This document shows, piece after piece, positions 24,225-34,300 of a DNA stretch of 64,000 bases. Position 1 is the stretch's first letter, and each line of letters begins with the position of its first letter. Under the pieces are notes generated by a model that saw nothing but the letters and a program-made list of their open reading frames with translations, made no database searches and was not told the origin of the DNA. The translations under genes were made by a program, and so were the position numbers. The DNA lies in assembly GCA_949741915.1 (NCBI GenBank), contig CATJOM010000035.1, forward strand, positions 42,432-106,431. The letters are read 5' to 3'. Source of the DNA: an uncultured Candidatus Melainabacteria bacterium (GTDB taxonomy: Bacteria > Cyanobacteriota > Vampirovibrionia > Gastranaerophilales > Gastranaerophilaceae).

Positions 24225-24507
24225 CTTCTATATCTCTTAATATTACTTAATAAATATAGAAATTTTAAATATTTCATGATATGTGTAGTAAAAATTTGGC
24301 ATGCTTTTTTGCAAATTTTCCATGCTTTTTTTTAAACATTGAAATAGGTAAATAAAAATTACGCCAGAACTTTCAAATACAGACTTTAAATCAAGAACTT
24401 AAATGCAAAAATGAGTTCATTGTCTAAAATACGGGTATATTGCAAAGGCGTATATCAAACTTAAATTAAAACTAACGTTGAGCTATTATCAAGTAACGCA
24501 TAATTTA

Positions 24508-25215
24508 TCAGATTAATTCCATCATTTCTTTAACAGCTGTCTCAAGCCCTACAAAGATGGAGCGAGAAATTATTGAATGGCCGATATTTAATTCACAAAG
24601 CCCTTCAATATCATTCATCAGATAAACATTTTCATAATTGAGTCCATGCCCGGCATTGACTTTAAGGCCTAATTCCTGTGCGTATTTTGCACTGGTTTTG
24701 AGTTTATTAAACTCAACATCTTGATTATTTGTGCCAAAGGCATTAGAAAAAGAGCCTGTATGAAGCTCAATAAAATCAGTCCCAACCCCTGAAGCTGTTT
24801 TAATCTGTTCTAAATCAGGGTCAACAAAAAGGCTCACTATTATATTTTTTGAATGGAGTGCTTTAATTAATTCTTCTATTTTTTCTTTATTTTGGATAAC
24901 ATTCAGGCCACCTTCTGTCGTTAATTCAAGCCTTTTTTCAGGCACTATACAACAGGAATAAGGACAAAGGGATGTGGCAATTTCCTGCATTTCATCTGTA
25001 GCCGCCATTTCAAGGTTAATATTACAAGAAAGATGTTTTTTTAATTCTAAAACATCATAATCTTTTATATGGCGCCTGTCTTCTCTTAAATGTACAGTAA
25101 CAGCCTTGGCGCCAGCCATTTCGCATATAAGTGCAGCATCTAAAACGCTTGGCACAACTCCGCCCCTTGCGTTTCTTAGTGTTGCAACATGATCAATATT
25201 AACTCCTAAATCCAT
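24508..25215 (-). CDS. pdxJ: Pyridoxine 5'-phosphate synthase
   Basis: 235 aa, ATG at 25215. It condenses 1-deoxyxylulose 5-phosphate with 3-amino-2-oxopropyl phosphate in the DXP-dependent PLP pathway. Motifs: L-G-V-N-I-D-H-V-A-T-L-R-N-A-R-G, H-L-R-E-D-R-R-H-I, N-L-E-M-A, C-I-V-P-E-K-R, V-S-L-F-V-D-P, E-L-H-T-G, N-A-G-H-G-L-N-Y, N-I-G-H-S-I-I-S-R. Full length. An extended -10 (TGCTACATT) ends 6 bases before ATG with no ribosome site, so the message is probably leaderless. It neighbours yggS, another PLP gene, but is separated by over 400 bases. Confidence 0.97.
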   Translation of the reverse strand: MDLGVNIDHVATLRNARGGVVPSVLDAALICEMAGAKAVTVHLREDRRHIKDYDVLELKKHLSCNINLEMAATDEMQEIATSLCPYSCCIVPEKRLELTTEGGLNVIQNKEKIEELIKALHSKNIIVSLFVDPDLEQIKTASGVGTDFIELHTGSFSNAFGTNNQDVEFNKLKTSAKYAQELGLKVNAGHGLNYENVYLMNDIEGLCELNIGHSIISRSIFVGLETAVKEMMELI

Positions 25216-25221
25216 AGCTAA

Positions 25222-25230
25222 AATGTAGCA
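25222..25230 (-). promoter_or_regulatory. Extended -10 of pdxJ, leaderless spacing
   Basis: Minus-strand TGCTACATT (TGn plus -10 hexamer TACATT at 25227-25222), six bases before ATG. No -35 stands out, as is usual for extended -10 promoters. Confidence 0.55.
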
Positions 25231-25403
25231 CTTTTTTATGTTTTTTTAAAGAAAATTTTGCATAAAAATTCAAAAATTTTACATAGCAGCTAGCTCATAT
25301 GGTTGATTTTAATATAATATTGGTAGACTTAAACGATAAAATAAATATAATAAGAAATGTTACAATTATTACAATTCTTTTAGTTAATTAAAGCGAATAG
25401 ATA

Positions 25404-28400
25404 GTGAACTGTCCAAAATGTAAAGTACAAATAAATCCAAAAGATACTATATGTCCTAACTGCAGGTTGAGGCTTGTTTTCGAATGCCCCAGATGCAAAA
25501 ACCAGATTAAAATTGGCAGTTCATCATGCAAAAAATGCGGTTTCGTTTTTGTAAAATTCTGCCCTGAGTGCAACTGTGCAAATTATGTTTCATCCACTCA
25601 CTGCAGAAAATGTTTCTATCATTTTAAAGAAGATGAAGAAACTCTTCAAAATATACAAACAAGTAAAAATGAAAAAGAGAATAAGATTGAAATAAAGAAA
25701 GAGGATAAAAATACAAAAGCGCCTGCTCAGCAGCCCGCATCAAGACTCAGTGTGTACATTGATTTTCTTACACTAAAAAATGTTTTTGATAAGTATAAAG
25801 ATGAAGAATTTAAACAAAAAGTAACATTAAATATCAAAACAGCCATTAAGCTAGCCTTTAATGTGACACCTTATTTTATTAAGGAAGATATCGTAAATTT
25901 CAGCATAAACTATTCTAAAAAAATTGGTTTTTTAGAGAAGGTCAACAAATTCAGCCATGAATTTTCAAAATTCAACCTTATATTAAATGAAACCCTAGGT
26001 GCAGATATTTCTTTCAAATTTGCTGTAGCTGCAGAGGGTGAAAATAAACCGAACACGCTAATAAAACAGCTTGAATATGGTATTGAAAAAGATATTATAA
26101 CCTCAGAAGGCGCCTATAAAATATTATCAGATGAAATTCCTTTAATTAAAATTTCACCCGAATCTTACAAAATGGTATTTTTAGACCAGAAGCCTGAATT
26201 TACACAAAGCAAAAGCATAAAAGAAAATATAGCACTTGAATTAATCTATGACACTTTAAATGATTCATCAAGTGAAATTAAGGGCATTTCTTTAAATGCT
26301 CCAAGAGGTACCGGAAAAAGCTTTCTGCTGGAAAAATTATATAAAAAACTTAAAGATAGCAGCATAATGGTTTTAAAGGGGCATTGCAGTGCTCTTACGC
26401 AAATTACACCATTAGGATTAATTCAGGACATTTTTTTATCTTTATTTAATCTCTCTTTCATACCATCAAAATACGAAAAGAGGGTTAAAGAACTAAGAAA
26501 CATTCTGCAGAAAAATCTTTCCTTTATGCAGGGAAAGGAAGTTTTTTCACCAGAAAAAATTGAGACTCTTATAAACCTTGTTTATCCAGTTGGAGAAGAT
26601 TTTTATGAGAGTATTTTAATAAACAAACATAAAACATTTAAAATAATAAAAGATGCGCTAGAAGCACTTCGTGGTGAATCAAAACTTGCGATAATAATTG
26701 ATGATTTTGACCTGATAGATGAAACTTCCTTTGAATTTTTAAAATATTTGACCAATAAAGATTTCTTTAATCAAGGTGCAAAATTCTTGCTTTCATACAG
26801 AAACCAACATTCTTTAAGAATGTATATAAATTCTGAAAAGCTGCCAAAGAATGCTTGCTTAAATATTAACCTTGCCCCAAATGAAATAGATGATATTAAA
26901 GAATATTTAAAATTAAAATTTGGCGCCTCAAATCTGCTTCCTGAAAAAATATTAAATCAAATTATTTTGAATTCGCAAGGCAATTTTGCATATATTGAAC
27001 AGGTGGCTGAACATTTTCTTGAAACCAAAAAGGTTTATTTAAAGGACAAAACATTTGCATTTAACATCAAAGATGAAAATTATTTTGTTCCACAAACTCT
27101 TGGTGAAATCTTGGATAAAAGATTGGACTTCTTAAAGAATACTAATCTTTCATATTATTTATTTCTTGGAACAGCCTCAATGCTAGGGGGAAGGTTTACA
27201 AAATCAATTTTACAGACAGTTTTTGAATTATCTGATGAAAATTTTGCAAAAATAGTTTCATATTTAGAAAAAACAGGCTATATCAGCAAAAAAAGTGAGA
27301 ATATTTATAGGTTCAAAAACACTCTTATATGGACACATATTTATTCAAAGGCAAAAAATAATAATGCACTAAAACCATATAGTGCAAAGCTTTTAAATGA
27401 AGCTTGCCAGAGAACAATATCCTCACCTGCAATACGAGCTCTTTTAGCACAAACTATTGAAGATAAAAGTCTAGCCTTTGACTTATGGACATCAAACCTG
27501 AAATTGGCTTCATATATAGGTGATGCCGCATTTTATACAATGTGCCAAAAACAAAGCCTTGCAAATCTTGAAGAAATGAAACACCCGAATGCCTTTTATG
27601 TAAAAAACAACATTTTTGAAAGGCTTGGCAAATTAACATATGCAAAAAATCCTAAAGAAGCTGTTGATTATTTAACTTCAGCCTTGATAAATGCCAAAAA
27701 CAGAGATGAGGGTGAAAAGGTAATTGAATTATCTGGATATTTAATTCATGGCTTAAAGGAGGTGCAGAATTTTCCAGCAATAATTGAAACAGCTGACACT
27801 GTACTTAAATATTTTGATAAACCCAAATATGGCCTTCAAAGAGCATTAATCAAAACAAGAAAAGCCGAGGCGCTTTTATATGCCGGAAATTTTGAAGAAG
27901 TAAACACAATTGTAAATTCTGAAATTAATCCAGCTCTTCAAGAATGGTTAAAACACCCAAAGAGATGTGAATTTGTAAATGCAAAAGAAGTATACAATTC
28001 ATGGATTAAGGCAAATATCTTTTTGATTGAAGCACTTGCTGAACAGGGAAATCCTGCTGTATTTGAATTAATCGAAGCAGTGGAAAAAGAAGTATTTAAA
28101 GAAAACAAAAAAGATAAAAAAATCATCCTTGATGCAAAAATAATTGTAAACTTAAAGCTTGCAACTGCATATGCCTACACAATTAAAGGCTATCTCGGAT
28201 TGTCTGACGAAATTCTGCAGTCCATTGTTAAAGATTTTTCATATGCAATTGATGATTCAAAATTAGTTTCAAAATGGAACACAATTGACATCTTCAACAA
28301 AATATTAAGAAATGACTTTGATGAAAAAATTAAAGATGAAATGTTTGAAGCCGTAACCTTTGCAAACAATTGCTCTGACAATTATAGCAAAAACCTCATA

Positions 28401-28970
28401 AAGGCTTTGCTTGCATATGTAATATTAGAAGAAGGGAATCCCTTAAAATCTTTAGAAATATGCGCAGAACAAATGACATGGTTTTCTAAAGAAAAAATTG
28501 CCCTTGGAGCCTTAATATCCTGGTATATAAGCGCAAAGGCAACAATGGCAGCAAATGGTGCAGATAAGGCCATCGAAATATGCGAAAAGGCAATAAATAT
28601 ATGTGAAAGTACAAAAATTAATTCCATATTCTTTAAAGTATTATTTCAAGCCCTTATGGCAAAAGCATATTTAAATAAAGGTGAGCTAGATAATGCTAAA
28701 ACTTATTCAGAGCTCGCCTTTCAGGATGCAAACATAAACGAACTTGTATTTTTGCAGATGATTTTATACAAACTTCGAGCCAATATCATGCAAGATTCCA
28801 TTGCCACAATAGAAACATCAAGAAAACTTGAAGTTGCAGAAAATACGATTAAGACATATGAAAAAGCATTAAATGCTGCAAACAGCCTGAATTTAACAAA
28901 GCATCATTACGTTATTCAAAAAGAGCTAACTTCATTCAAAGCTTATTGCCAACTAAAGAGGATAATGTAA
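25404..28970 (+). CDS. Zinc-ribbon / degenerate cyclase-like / AAA ATPase / TPR signalling protein (1188 aa)
   Basis: 1188 aa from GTG at 25404. Residues 1-75 hold three zinc ribbons (C-P-K-C...C-P-N-C, C-P-R-C...C-K-K-C, C-P-E-C...C-R-K-C). Residues ~110-230 (SRLSVYIDFLTLKNVFDKY... to FAVAAEGE) sit where a class III cyclase homology domain sits in relatives, but the metal Asp pair is not seen. An AAA-type NTPase follows: Walker A A-P-R-G-T-G-K-S (~300-307), Walker B L-A-I-I-I-D-D-F-D (~430). The C-terminal ~600 residues are TPR-like helical repeats. This resembles MalT/cyclase-AAA-TPR signalling ATPases. Cytoplasmic; partner unknown. Confidence 0.75.
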   Translation: MNCPKCKVQINPKDTICPNCRLRLVFECPRCKNQIKIGSSSCKKCGFVFVKFCPECNCANYVSSTHCRKCFYHFKEDEETLQNIQTSKNEKENKIEIKKEDKNTKAPAQQPASRLSVYIDFLTLKNVFDKYKDEEFKQKVTLNIKTAIKLAFNVTPYFIKEDIVNFSINYSKKIGFLEKVNKFSHEFSKFNLILNETLGADISFKFAVAAEGENKPNTLIKQLEYGIEKDIITSEGAYKILSDEIPLIKISPESYKMVFLDQKPEFTQSKSIKENIALELIYDTLNDSSSEIKGISLNAPRGTGKSFLLEKLYKKLKDSSIMVLKGHCSALTQITPLGLIQDIFLSLFNLSFIPSKYEKRVKELRNILQKNLSFMQGKEVFSPEKIETLINLVYPVGEDFYESILINKHKTFKIIKDALEALRGESKLAIIIDDFDLIDETSFEFLKYLTNKDFFNQGAKFLLSYRNQHSLRMYINSEKLPKNACLNINLAPNEIDDIKEYLKLKFGASNLLPEKILNQIILNSQGNFAYIEQVAEHFLETKKVYLKDKTFAFNIKDENYFVPQTLGEILDKRLDFLKNTNLSYYLFLGTASMLGGRFTKSILQTVFELSDENFAKIVSYLEKTGYISKKSENIYRFKNTLIWTHIYSKAKNNNALKPYSAKLLNEACQRTISSPAIRALLAQTIEDKSLAFDLWTSNLKLASYIGDAAFYTMCQKQSLANLEEMKHPNAFYVKNNIFERLGKLTYAKNPKEAVDYLTSALINAKNRDEGEKVIELSGYLIHGLKEVQNFPAIIETADTVLKYFDKPKYGLQRALIKTRKAEALLYAGNFEEVNTIVNSEINPALQEWLKHPKRCEFVNAKEVYNSWIKANIFLIEALAEQGNPAVFELIEAVEKEVFKENKKDKKIILDAKIIVNLKLATAYAYTIKGYLGLSDEILQSIVKDFSYAIDDSKLVSKWNTIDIFNKILRNDFDEKIKDEMFEAVTFANNCSDNYSKNLIKALLAYVILEEGNPLKSLEICAEQMTWFSKEKIALGALISWYISAKATMAANGADKAIEICEKAINICESTKINSIFFKVLFQALMAKAYLNKGELDNAKTYSELAFQDANINELVFLQMILYKLRANIMQDSIATIETSRKLEVAENTIKTYEKALNAANSLNLTKHHYVIQKELTSFKAYCQLKRIM

Positions 28971-29363
28971 ACTTTATAAGAATTGGAATAACTGCAGTGC
29001 AAGTTTTTTGTTTTTGTAAAAACTGTGACTAAAAATTCATAAGTCAGAACACAGATAAAAAGCATTCACAATGCCTATATTTAATTCAAAAAACCCGTAG
29101 AAAGTGCATTATCTAAAGGATATAATCACTATAATAATCTAAACATTGAAGTTCAAACAAAGGATTTAATGTCAAACAGACCGCTGATTATTATAATATA
29201 GCCTTGTTTTTTAAATCTTGTTTTTTGCGGGTGTTTGCAATATAGTATGTTTTTTAGCCATCGATTTTAATTAAAAAACAAAAGATAACAAACAACAAAG
29301 CATTTAAATTCAAGTTCTTAGCATATTATTGACACCAATAAAAATTTAAAATAAAATTATTTT
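28971..29363. other. Intergenic region before the acyltransferase gene
   Basis: About 390 AT-rich bases. The only clear elements are the promoter at 29329-29357 and a few A/T runs. No terminator hairpin or small gene seen. Confidence 0.35.
29329..29357 (+). promoter_or_regulatory. Promoter of the plsC-like gene, leaderless spacing
   Basis: TTGACA at 29329-29334, 17-base spacer, TAAAAT at 29352-29357, then ATG 6 bases later at 29364 with no ribosome site. Transcription would start at about the A of ATG. Confidence 0.75.
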
Positions 29364-30197
29364 ATGCTTACACCACAACATTTGTACAGCGAAATTCCCC
29401 CAACAAAAATAAGAAATAGGGAAGAAAAATTCAGAAAAGCAAAAAATGTCCCATTATGGCATTTTGCAGCAAATTTTATATTTTTTTCAATGGTAAAAAA
29501 CCGTTTTTATTCCCTCATGTATAAAAATCTGGAAAACTTTAAAAAACGAGACAAAAATTTTGCTACAGTTTTTTATGCCCCACACTCCAACTGGTGGGAT
29601 GGAATGATTGGATATATTACCATATATTTTATCTTGCGAAAAACTGGCAAATTTAGAATGCGTCTAATGATTGAAGAGATGAACAGGTTTCCATTGTTTC
29701 AATATATAGGCTGCTTTCCTATTAATAAAAAATCAGCCCAAAGTGCTATGAAATCTTTAAGTTATGCAGCAGATACATTAAAAGACGCAGATATTGCTTT
29801 CTGGCTTTTTCCGCAGGGTATAATTCGGCCACCTCATTATAGGCCCGAAGTTTTTCAATCAGGTCTCGCTTATATGGCAAAAAATGCTGCAAAAAAATTT
29901 GGAGGGGTAAATTTAATTCCTGTTGCAACAAATTATACATTCTTAAGACAAGACAGACCTGAAATTTTATTAGAATTTGGTGAACCCAAAGTTATTACAA
30001 ATCCTGATTTTGACAGAAAAGAATTTACACACAAACTAGAAAAAGAGTTTGAAGAATTCCTTGATAGTCAACAAAAAAACATCAGCAAGGGTGACTTCAG
30101 TGGATACGAGTATTTATACAAAGAAAAGCTTCACTGGTGGAGGCAAATCGAAAATAATTTAAAAAGCATAGGAATTAAAAACAAAGAAGCAGTTTAG
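29364..30197 (+). CDS. PlsC-like 1-acylglycerol-3-phosphate acyltransferase
   Basis: 277 aa. The catalytic H-x4-D motif is A-P-H-S-N-W-W-D-G; further blocks are R-L-M-I-E-E-M, the G-C-F-P-I-N-K motif, and F-P-Q-G-I-I-R-P-P, the variant of the FPEGTRS block. By family it acylates lysophospholipid or a related acceptor at the inner membrane face; which substrate is not certain, since members also act in lipid modification. Followed after 9 bases by the ROK kinase gene. Probably leaderless. Confidence 0.85.
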   Translation: MLTPQHLYSEIPPTKIRNREEKFRKAKNVPLWHFAANFIFFSMVKNRFYSLMYKNLENFKKRDKNFATVFYAPHSNWWDGMIGYITIYFILRKTGKFRMRLMIEEMNRFPLFQYIGCFPINKKSAQSAMKSLSYAADTLKDADIAFWLFPQGIIRPPHYRPEVFQSGLAYMAKNAAKKFGGVNLIPVATNYTFLRQDRPEILLEFGEPKVITNPDFDRKEFTHKLEKEFEEFLDSQQKNISKGDFSGYEYLYKEKLHWWRQIENNLKSIGIKNKEAV

Positions 30198-30206
30198 GTT
30201 TTTTAA

Positions 30207-31172
30207 ATGGAAAAATACTCAATCGGAATTGATTTAGGCGGAACAAAAATATTAGCAGGAATTGTTGAAAAACAAAGCGGCAAAGTTATTTTTGAGGTCA
30301 AAAATAAAACCAAAAAAGAAAAAGGCAATAAAAAAATAGGGCAAAAAATCCTTGAAACCCTTGATGAACTCATAAAAGAGGGTAATATTTCAAGAAGAGA
30401 CATCATATCAGTTGGCATAGGCCTTGCGGGGCAGGTTGATAGAAAAAATGGTATTTTAATAAATGCAGCAAATCTTGAATGTGTTAATTTTAATGTCAAA
30501 GAATTAATTGAAAAAAAATTCAAAATAGAAACATTTGCCGGAAATGACGTTGAAGTTGCAGCACTTGGAGAATTAAAATATGGTGCTGGCAGAGGGTTTA
30601 AGGATATTATTTGCATTTTTGTTGGCACAGGAATAGGCTCGTCACTCATAAAAGACGGTAAAATCCATTATGGAGCAAATGGCTCGGCGGGTGAAATCGG
30701 ACACATGATAGTAGACTTGAACGGCAGAGCCTGCACATGTGGCGGCCATGGATGCCTTGAAGCGTATGCTAGCAGGAGTGCAATTGAATCAAGGATACTT
30801 GGTGCTATTAAAAAAGGTAGGGCATCAATCATAACCGATTTTGCTGATTCATCTTCAATAAGTTCAAAACATATTAAAAAATCTCTTGATGCAAGAGATG
30901 AAATTGTAACACAATACGTAAACGAGGCCATAGAATATCTATCTGGCGGAATTGCAAGTGTTATCAATTTTTATAATCCAGAGCTTGTAATCCTTGGCGG
31001 AGGACTAATACAAAGCATTGATGATTTTTATCTTGGCACTATAAAAAAAGCACGCGTAAAAGCTCTCCCAGTTCCTGCAGGAACTGTAAAATTTAAAAAA
31101 GCAGAACTTGATGATTATTCTGGGGTTATAGGGGCATCAATGTTATCAGAATGGCGACAACAAACTAACTAG
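30207..31172 (+). CDS. ROK-family sugar kinase (glucokinase-like)
   Basis: 321 aa, ATG at 30207. ATP-binding N-terminus G-I-D-L-G-G-T-K-I-L, substrate Asp in F-A-G-N-D-V-E-V-A-A, phosphate-binding F-V-G-T-G-I-G-S, the ROK signature and zinc cluster C-T-C-G-G-H-G-C-L-E-A-Y-A-S-R, and L-V-I-L-G-G-G. ROK kinases with this cluster phosphorylate glucose or another hexose at C6. A typical glucokinase is the best call; specificity is not proven. Tightly downstream of the acyltransferase. Confidence 0.92.
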   Translation: MEKYSIGIDLGGTKILAGIVEKQSGKVIFEVKNKTKKEKGNKKIGQKILETLDELIKEGNISRRDIISVGIGLAGQVDRKNGILINAANLECVNFNVKELIEKKFKIETFAGNDVEVAALGELKYGAGRGFKDIICIFVGTGIGSSLIKDGKIHYGANGSAGEIGHMIVDLNGRACTCGGHGCLEAYASRSAIESRILGAIKKGRASIITDFADSSSISSKHIKKSLDARDEIVTQYVNEAIEYLSGGIASVINFYNPELVILGGGLIQSIDDFYLGTIKKARVKALPVPAGTVKFKKAELDDYSGVIGASMLSEWRQQTN

Positions 31173-31305
31173 TTATAATTAATCTTATTGTGTCTCTGCA
31201 TTTATTATCTATGATTAAAGGTTTATTAAAAAATGACTTTTTTAAGAAAAACTTTTCTTTAAACACACCAGCTAAGCTTTGAAAACAGCAATGTATCTGC
31301 TTTGA

Positions 31306-31314
31306 TGATATAAT
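31306..31314 (+). promoter_or_regulatory. Extended -10 of mfd, leaderless spacing
   Basis: TGATATAAT (TGn plus consensus TATAAT at 31309-31314), six bases before ATG at 31321. There is no Shine-Dalgarno in front of mfd. Confidence 0.7.
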
Positions 31315-31320
31315 TTTCTT

Positions 31321-34300
31321 ATGGAGAACTCTTTAAAAGAAATTTTTAATAATTTTGACACTGGTATACTTTCTTTATTTTTAAAAAAGAAAGAAGTAGG
31401 AATAAGTCTTTGTATGACGGGGCTTAACAACCCTTTGAGACTTTTGGTATTAAACAAAATCATAAACACATACAATAAAAAAGTGCTGTTTATTACCACA
31501 AATGAACAATCTGCGCTTAAATACAGCCAGGATTTAGAATCAATCTTTAATATTAACTCCAAAATCTTTCCTTTTCAGGAAATAAATCCATATGAAGATA
31601 TTGACAGGAATTATTATATATATCAGGAGCAGGTAGATGCGCTAGTAGGTGGACATTCTCTTGTAATTGCGCCAGTAAGGACACTTTTAGAAAAATTTCC
31701 TGATAAAAATTTCTATAAAAAGAATTCTTTTGAAATCAAAAAAGATGAAGAGATTGATTACTCTAAAACCATTGAGCGGCTGATATCTTTAGGATACAAA
31801 AGGGTTCCAATGGCGATGGATGCTGGTGAATTTTCTGTCAAGGGGGATATTTTAGATATCTTTACACTTCATTCATCCCCTGTCAGGATAGAATTTTTTG
31901 CTGATACTGTTGAAGATATCAGAATGTTTGACCCAAGTACCCAGAAAAGTTTCAAGAAACTTGATAAAATAACAGTTTATCCTCTGCACAAATTTTTGCT
32001 TGATGACGAAAACAAGGCAGGCTTTAAGAATAAACTCCACAAGGAATTGGAAAAATTCGGCCAAAACGAAGTTTTAGACTTGCTTTTTAATGAAATTACA
32101 GAAAAAATTCAGCAAGAAGATTATTTTGAGGGGATAGAGTATTATCAAAGTTATCTAAACAAAGACTTGGTGCCTGTTTTAGAGTTTTTCAAAGATTATA
32201 TTTTAATATATGATGACACAGCACAAATCAATGCAAAGTTTGAAAACTTTGATAATGAAATGATTGCAGCCTATCAGGCAAATTTAGCATCAAATTTAAA
32301 ATTGCCATTAATTTCTAAAAACCACACTACGTTTCAGGAATACAAAAAAGAAATTCAAAAATTTAAAAGGATTGGATTTGATGTATTTTTAGAGAACTTT
32401 GAAGGTGATAATTTGGGATATGAAGGCCTTTCGGATAATTCTTTCAGAGATAAATTAATAGAGTTCAACTCAAGCCTGCCACCTTTTTTCTCATCCTCGA
32501 CAAATGATGTCACTGATTTTATTAACAAAGAGCTCAAGGCCAATTCAAGGATTTTTATCTGCACAAATTACCCCAAAAGGCTTGATGAAATTTTAAAAGA
32601 GTTTGAAATTTATTCTGAGAATATTTTTATCCTGCCTTCTTTAACCTCGGGTGGAGGGATTATCGAGGAGGCAGAAAACGCTGTCAGGTGGGTGTTTTTA
32701 TCAGATAAGGAGCTTTTTAATAAAAGATCGAAGGATATAACAAGCCGCAAATACTCATCTAATAAGCAATCGCAGGATTATATTGATTCCATTAATGATA
32801 TTATGGAGAATGAATTCGTTGTTCATGCCATCCATGGGATAGGGATATTTAAAGGACTTCGAAAGGAAGAGATGGACGGAGCTCTTAAAGATTATCTTGA
32901 GATTGAATTTCAGGGCGGCGACAAGCTTTTTATGCCAGCAGAACAGATAAACCTTCTCTACCGTTACAGGGGTGGAGGAAGCGCTAAGCCAAAGCTTTCA
33001 AAGATGGGCGGGGCAGCCTGGGAGAATACAAAAAACAAGGCGAAGGGCGAAGTTAAAGAAATTGCATATGATTTATTAAAGCTTTACGCTAAGCGTGAAA
33101 TGTCTGTTGGTATTGCCTTTGAGCCCGATACAACATGGCAGTATGAGATGGAGGATGCATTTGAATACACCGAAACCCCAGACCAGATGCAGGCAATCAT
33201 TGATACAAAAAATGATATGGAAAATTCAAAGCCCATGGATAGGCTTATATGCGCGGATGTAGGCTTTGGAAAAACCGAAGTTGCAATCAGGGCAATATTT
33301 AAGGCTGTTATGTCTGGCAAACAGGCTGCTATGATTGCGCCTACAACCATCCTTGCCCTGCAACATTACCAAACGATTCAGGAAAGATTTAAGCCATTTT
33401 CTGTGAATGTCCAGTTGCTATCACGCTTTAAGTCCCCCAAAGAGCGTAAAGAGACAATAAAAATGCTGGCTGAGGGCACATGTGATGTTGTTATAGGCAC
33501 GCACAGTCTGCTTTTCGACCGTGAATTTAAGAATTTAGGCCTTCTTGTGATTGATGAAGAGCATAAATTCGGCGTGGCACATAAGGAAAAGCTGAAACAA
33601 TTCCGTGAAAACATTGATATACTTTCAATGTCAGCTACACCAATCCCTAGAACCCTTAATATGGCACTATCTAACCTGAAAAATATGTCATTAATCAATA
33701 CAGCACCGAAAAACAGGCTTCCTGTAAAAACATATGTAGGTGAGTTTAATGAGGCGCTTTTGAAAAACGCCATTAATCACGAACTTCAGCGGGACGGTCA
33801 GGTTTTTTTCTTGCACAACCGCGTGGAGAGCATATTTACGGTGGCTCAATATCTTGAAAACTTGCTTCCTAACGCGAAAATAGCCGTGGCGCATGGACAA
33901 ATGAAAGAACAGGAACTTGAAAAAATAATGTTTGATTTTGCCCAAAAGGCTTATGACATCCTGGTTTGCACCACGATAATAGAATCAGGACTTGATATTT
34001 CAAACGCAAACACAATAATAGTAAACGATTCAGACCGTTTTGGCTTAGCACAGCTTTATCAGTTGCGAGGAAGGGTTGGAAGGTCTGACAGACAGGCATT
34101 TTGCTACTGTTTCTATAAAAAATCCAAAGAATTAAGCCAGGATGCCTTTAAGAGATTATCTGCCATAAAAGACTTTACCAGCCTGGGTTCGGGGTATCAT
34201 ATAGCGCTAAGAGACATTGAAATCAGAGGCGTTGGAAATATTCTAGGGGCAAAACAGCATGGACATATGATAAATGTAGGTTTTGACACTTATGTAAATT

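Noticed and set aside
24147..24335. 62-codon frame in the pdxJ-yggS spacer
   Set aside because: Overlaps the yggS promoter and the inverted repeat, and has no ribosome site.
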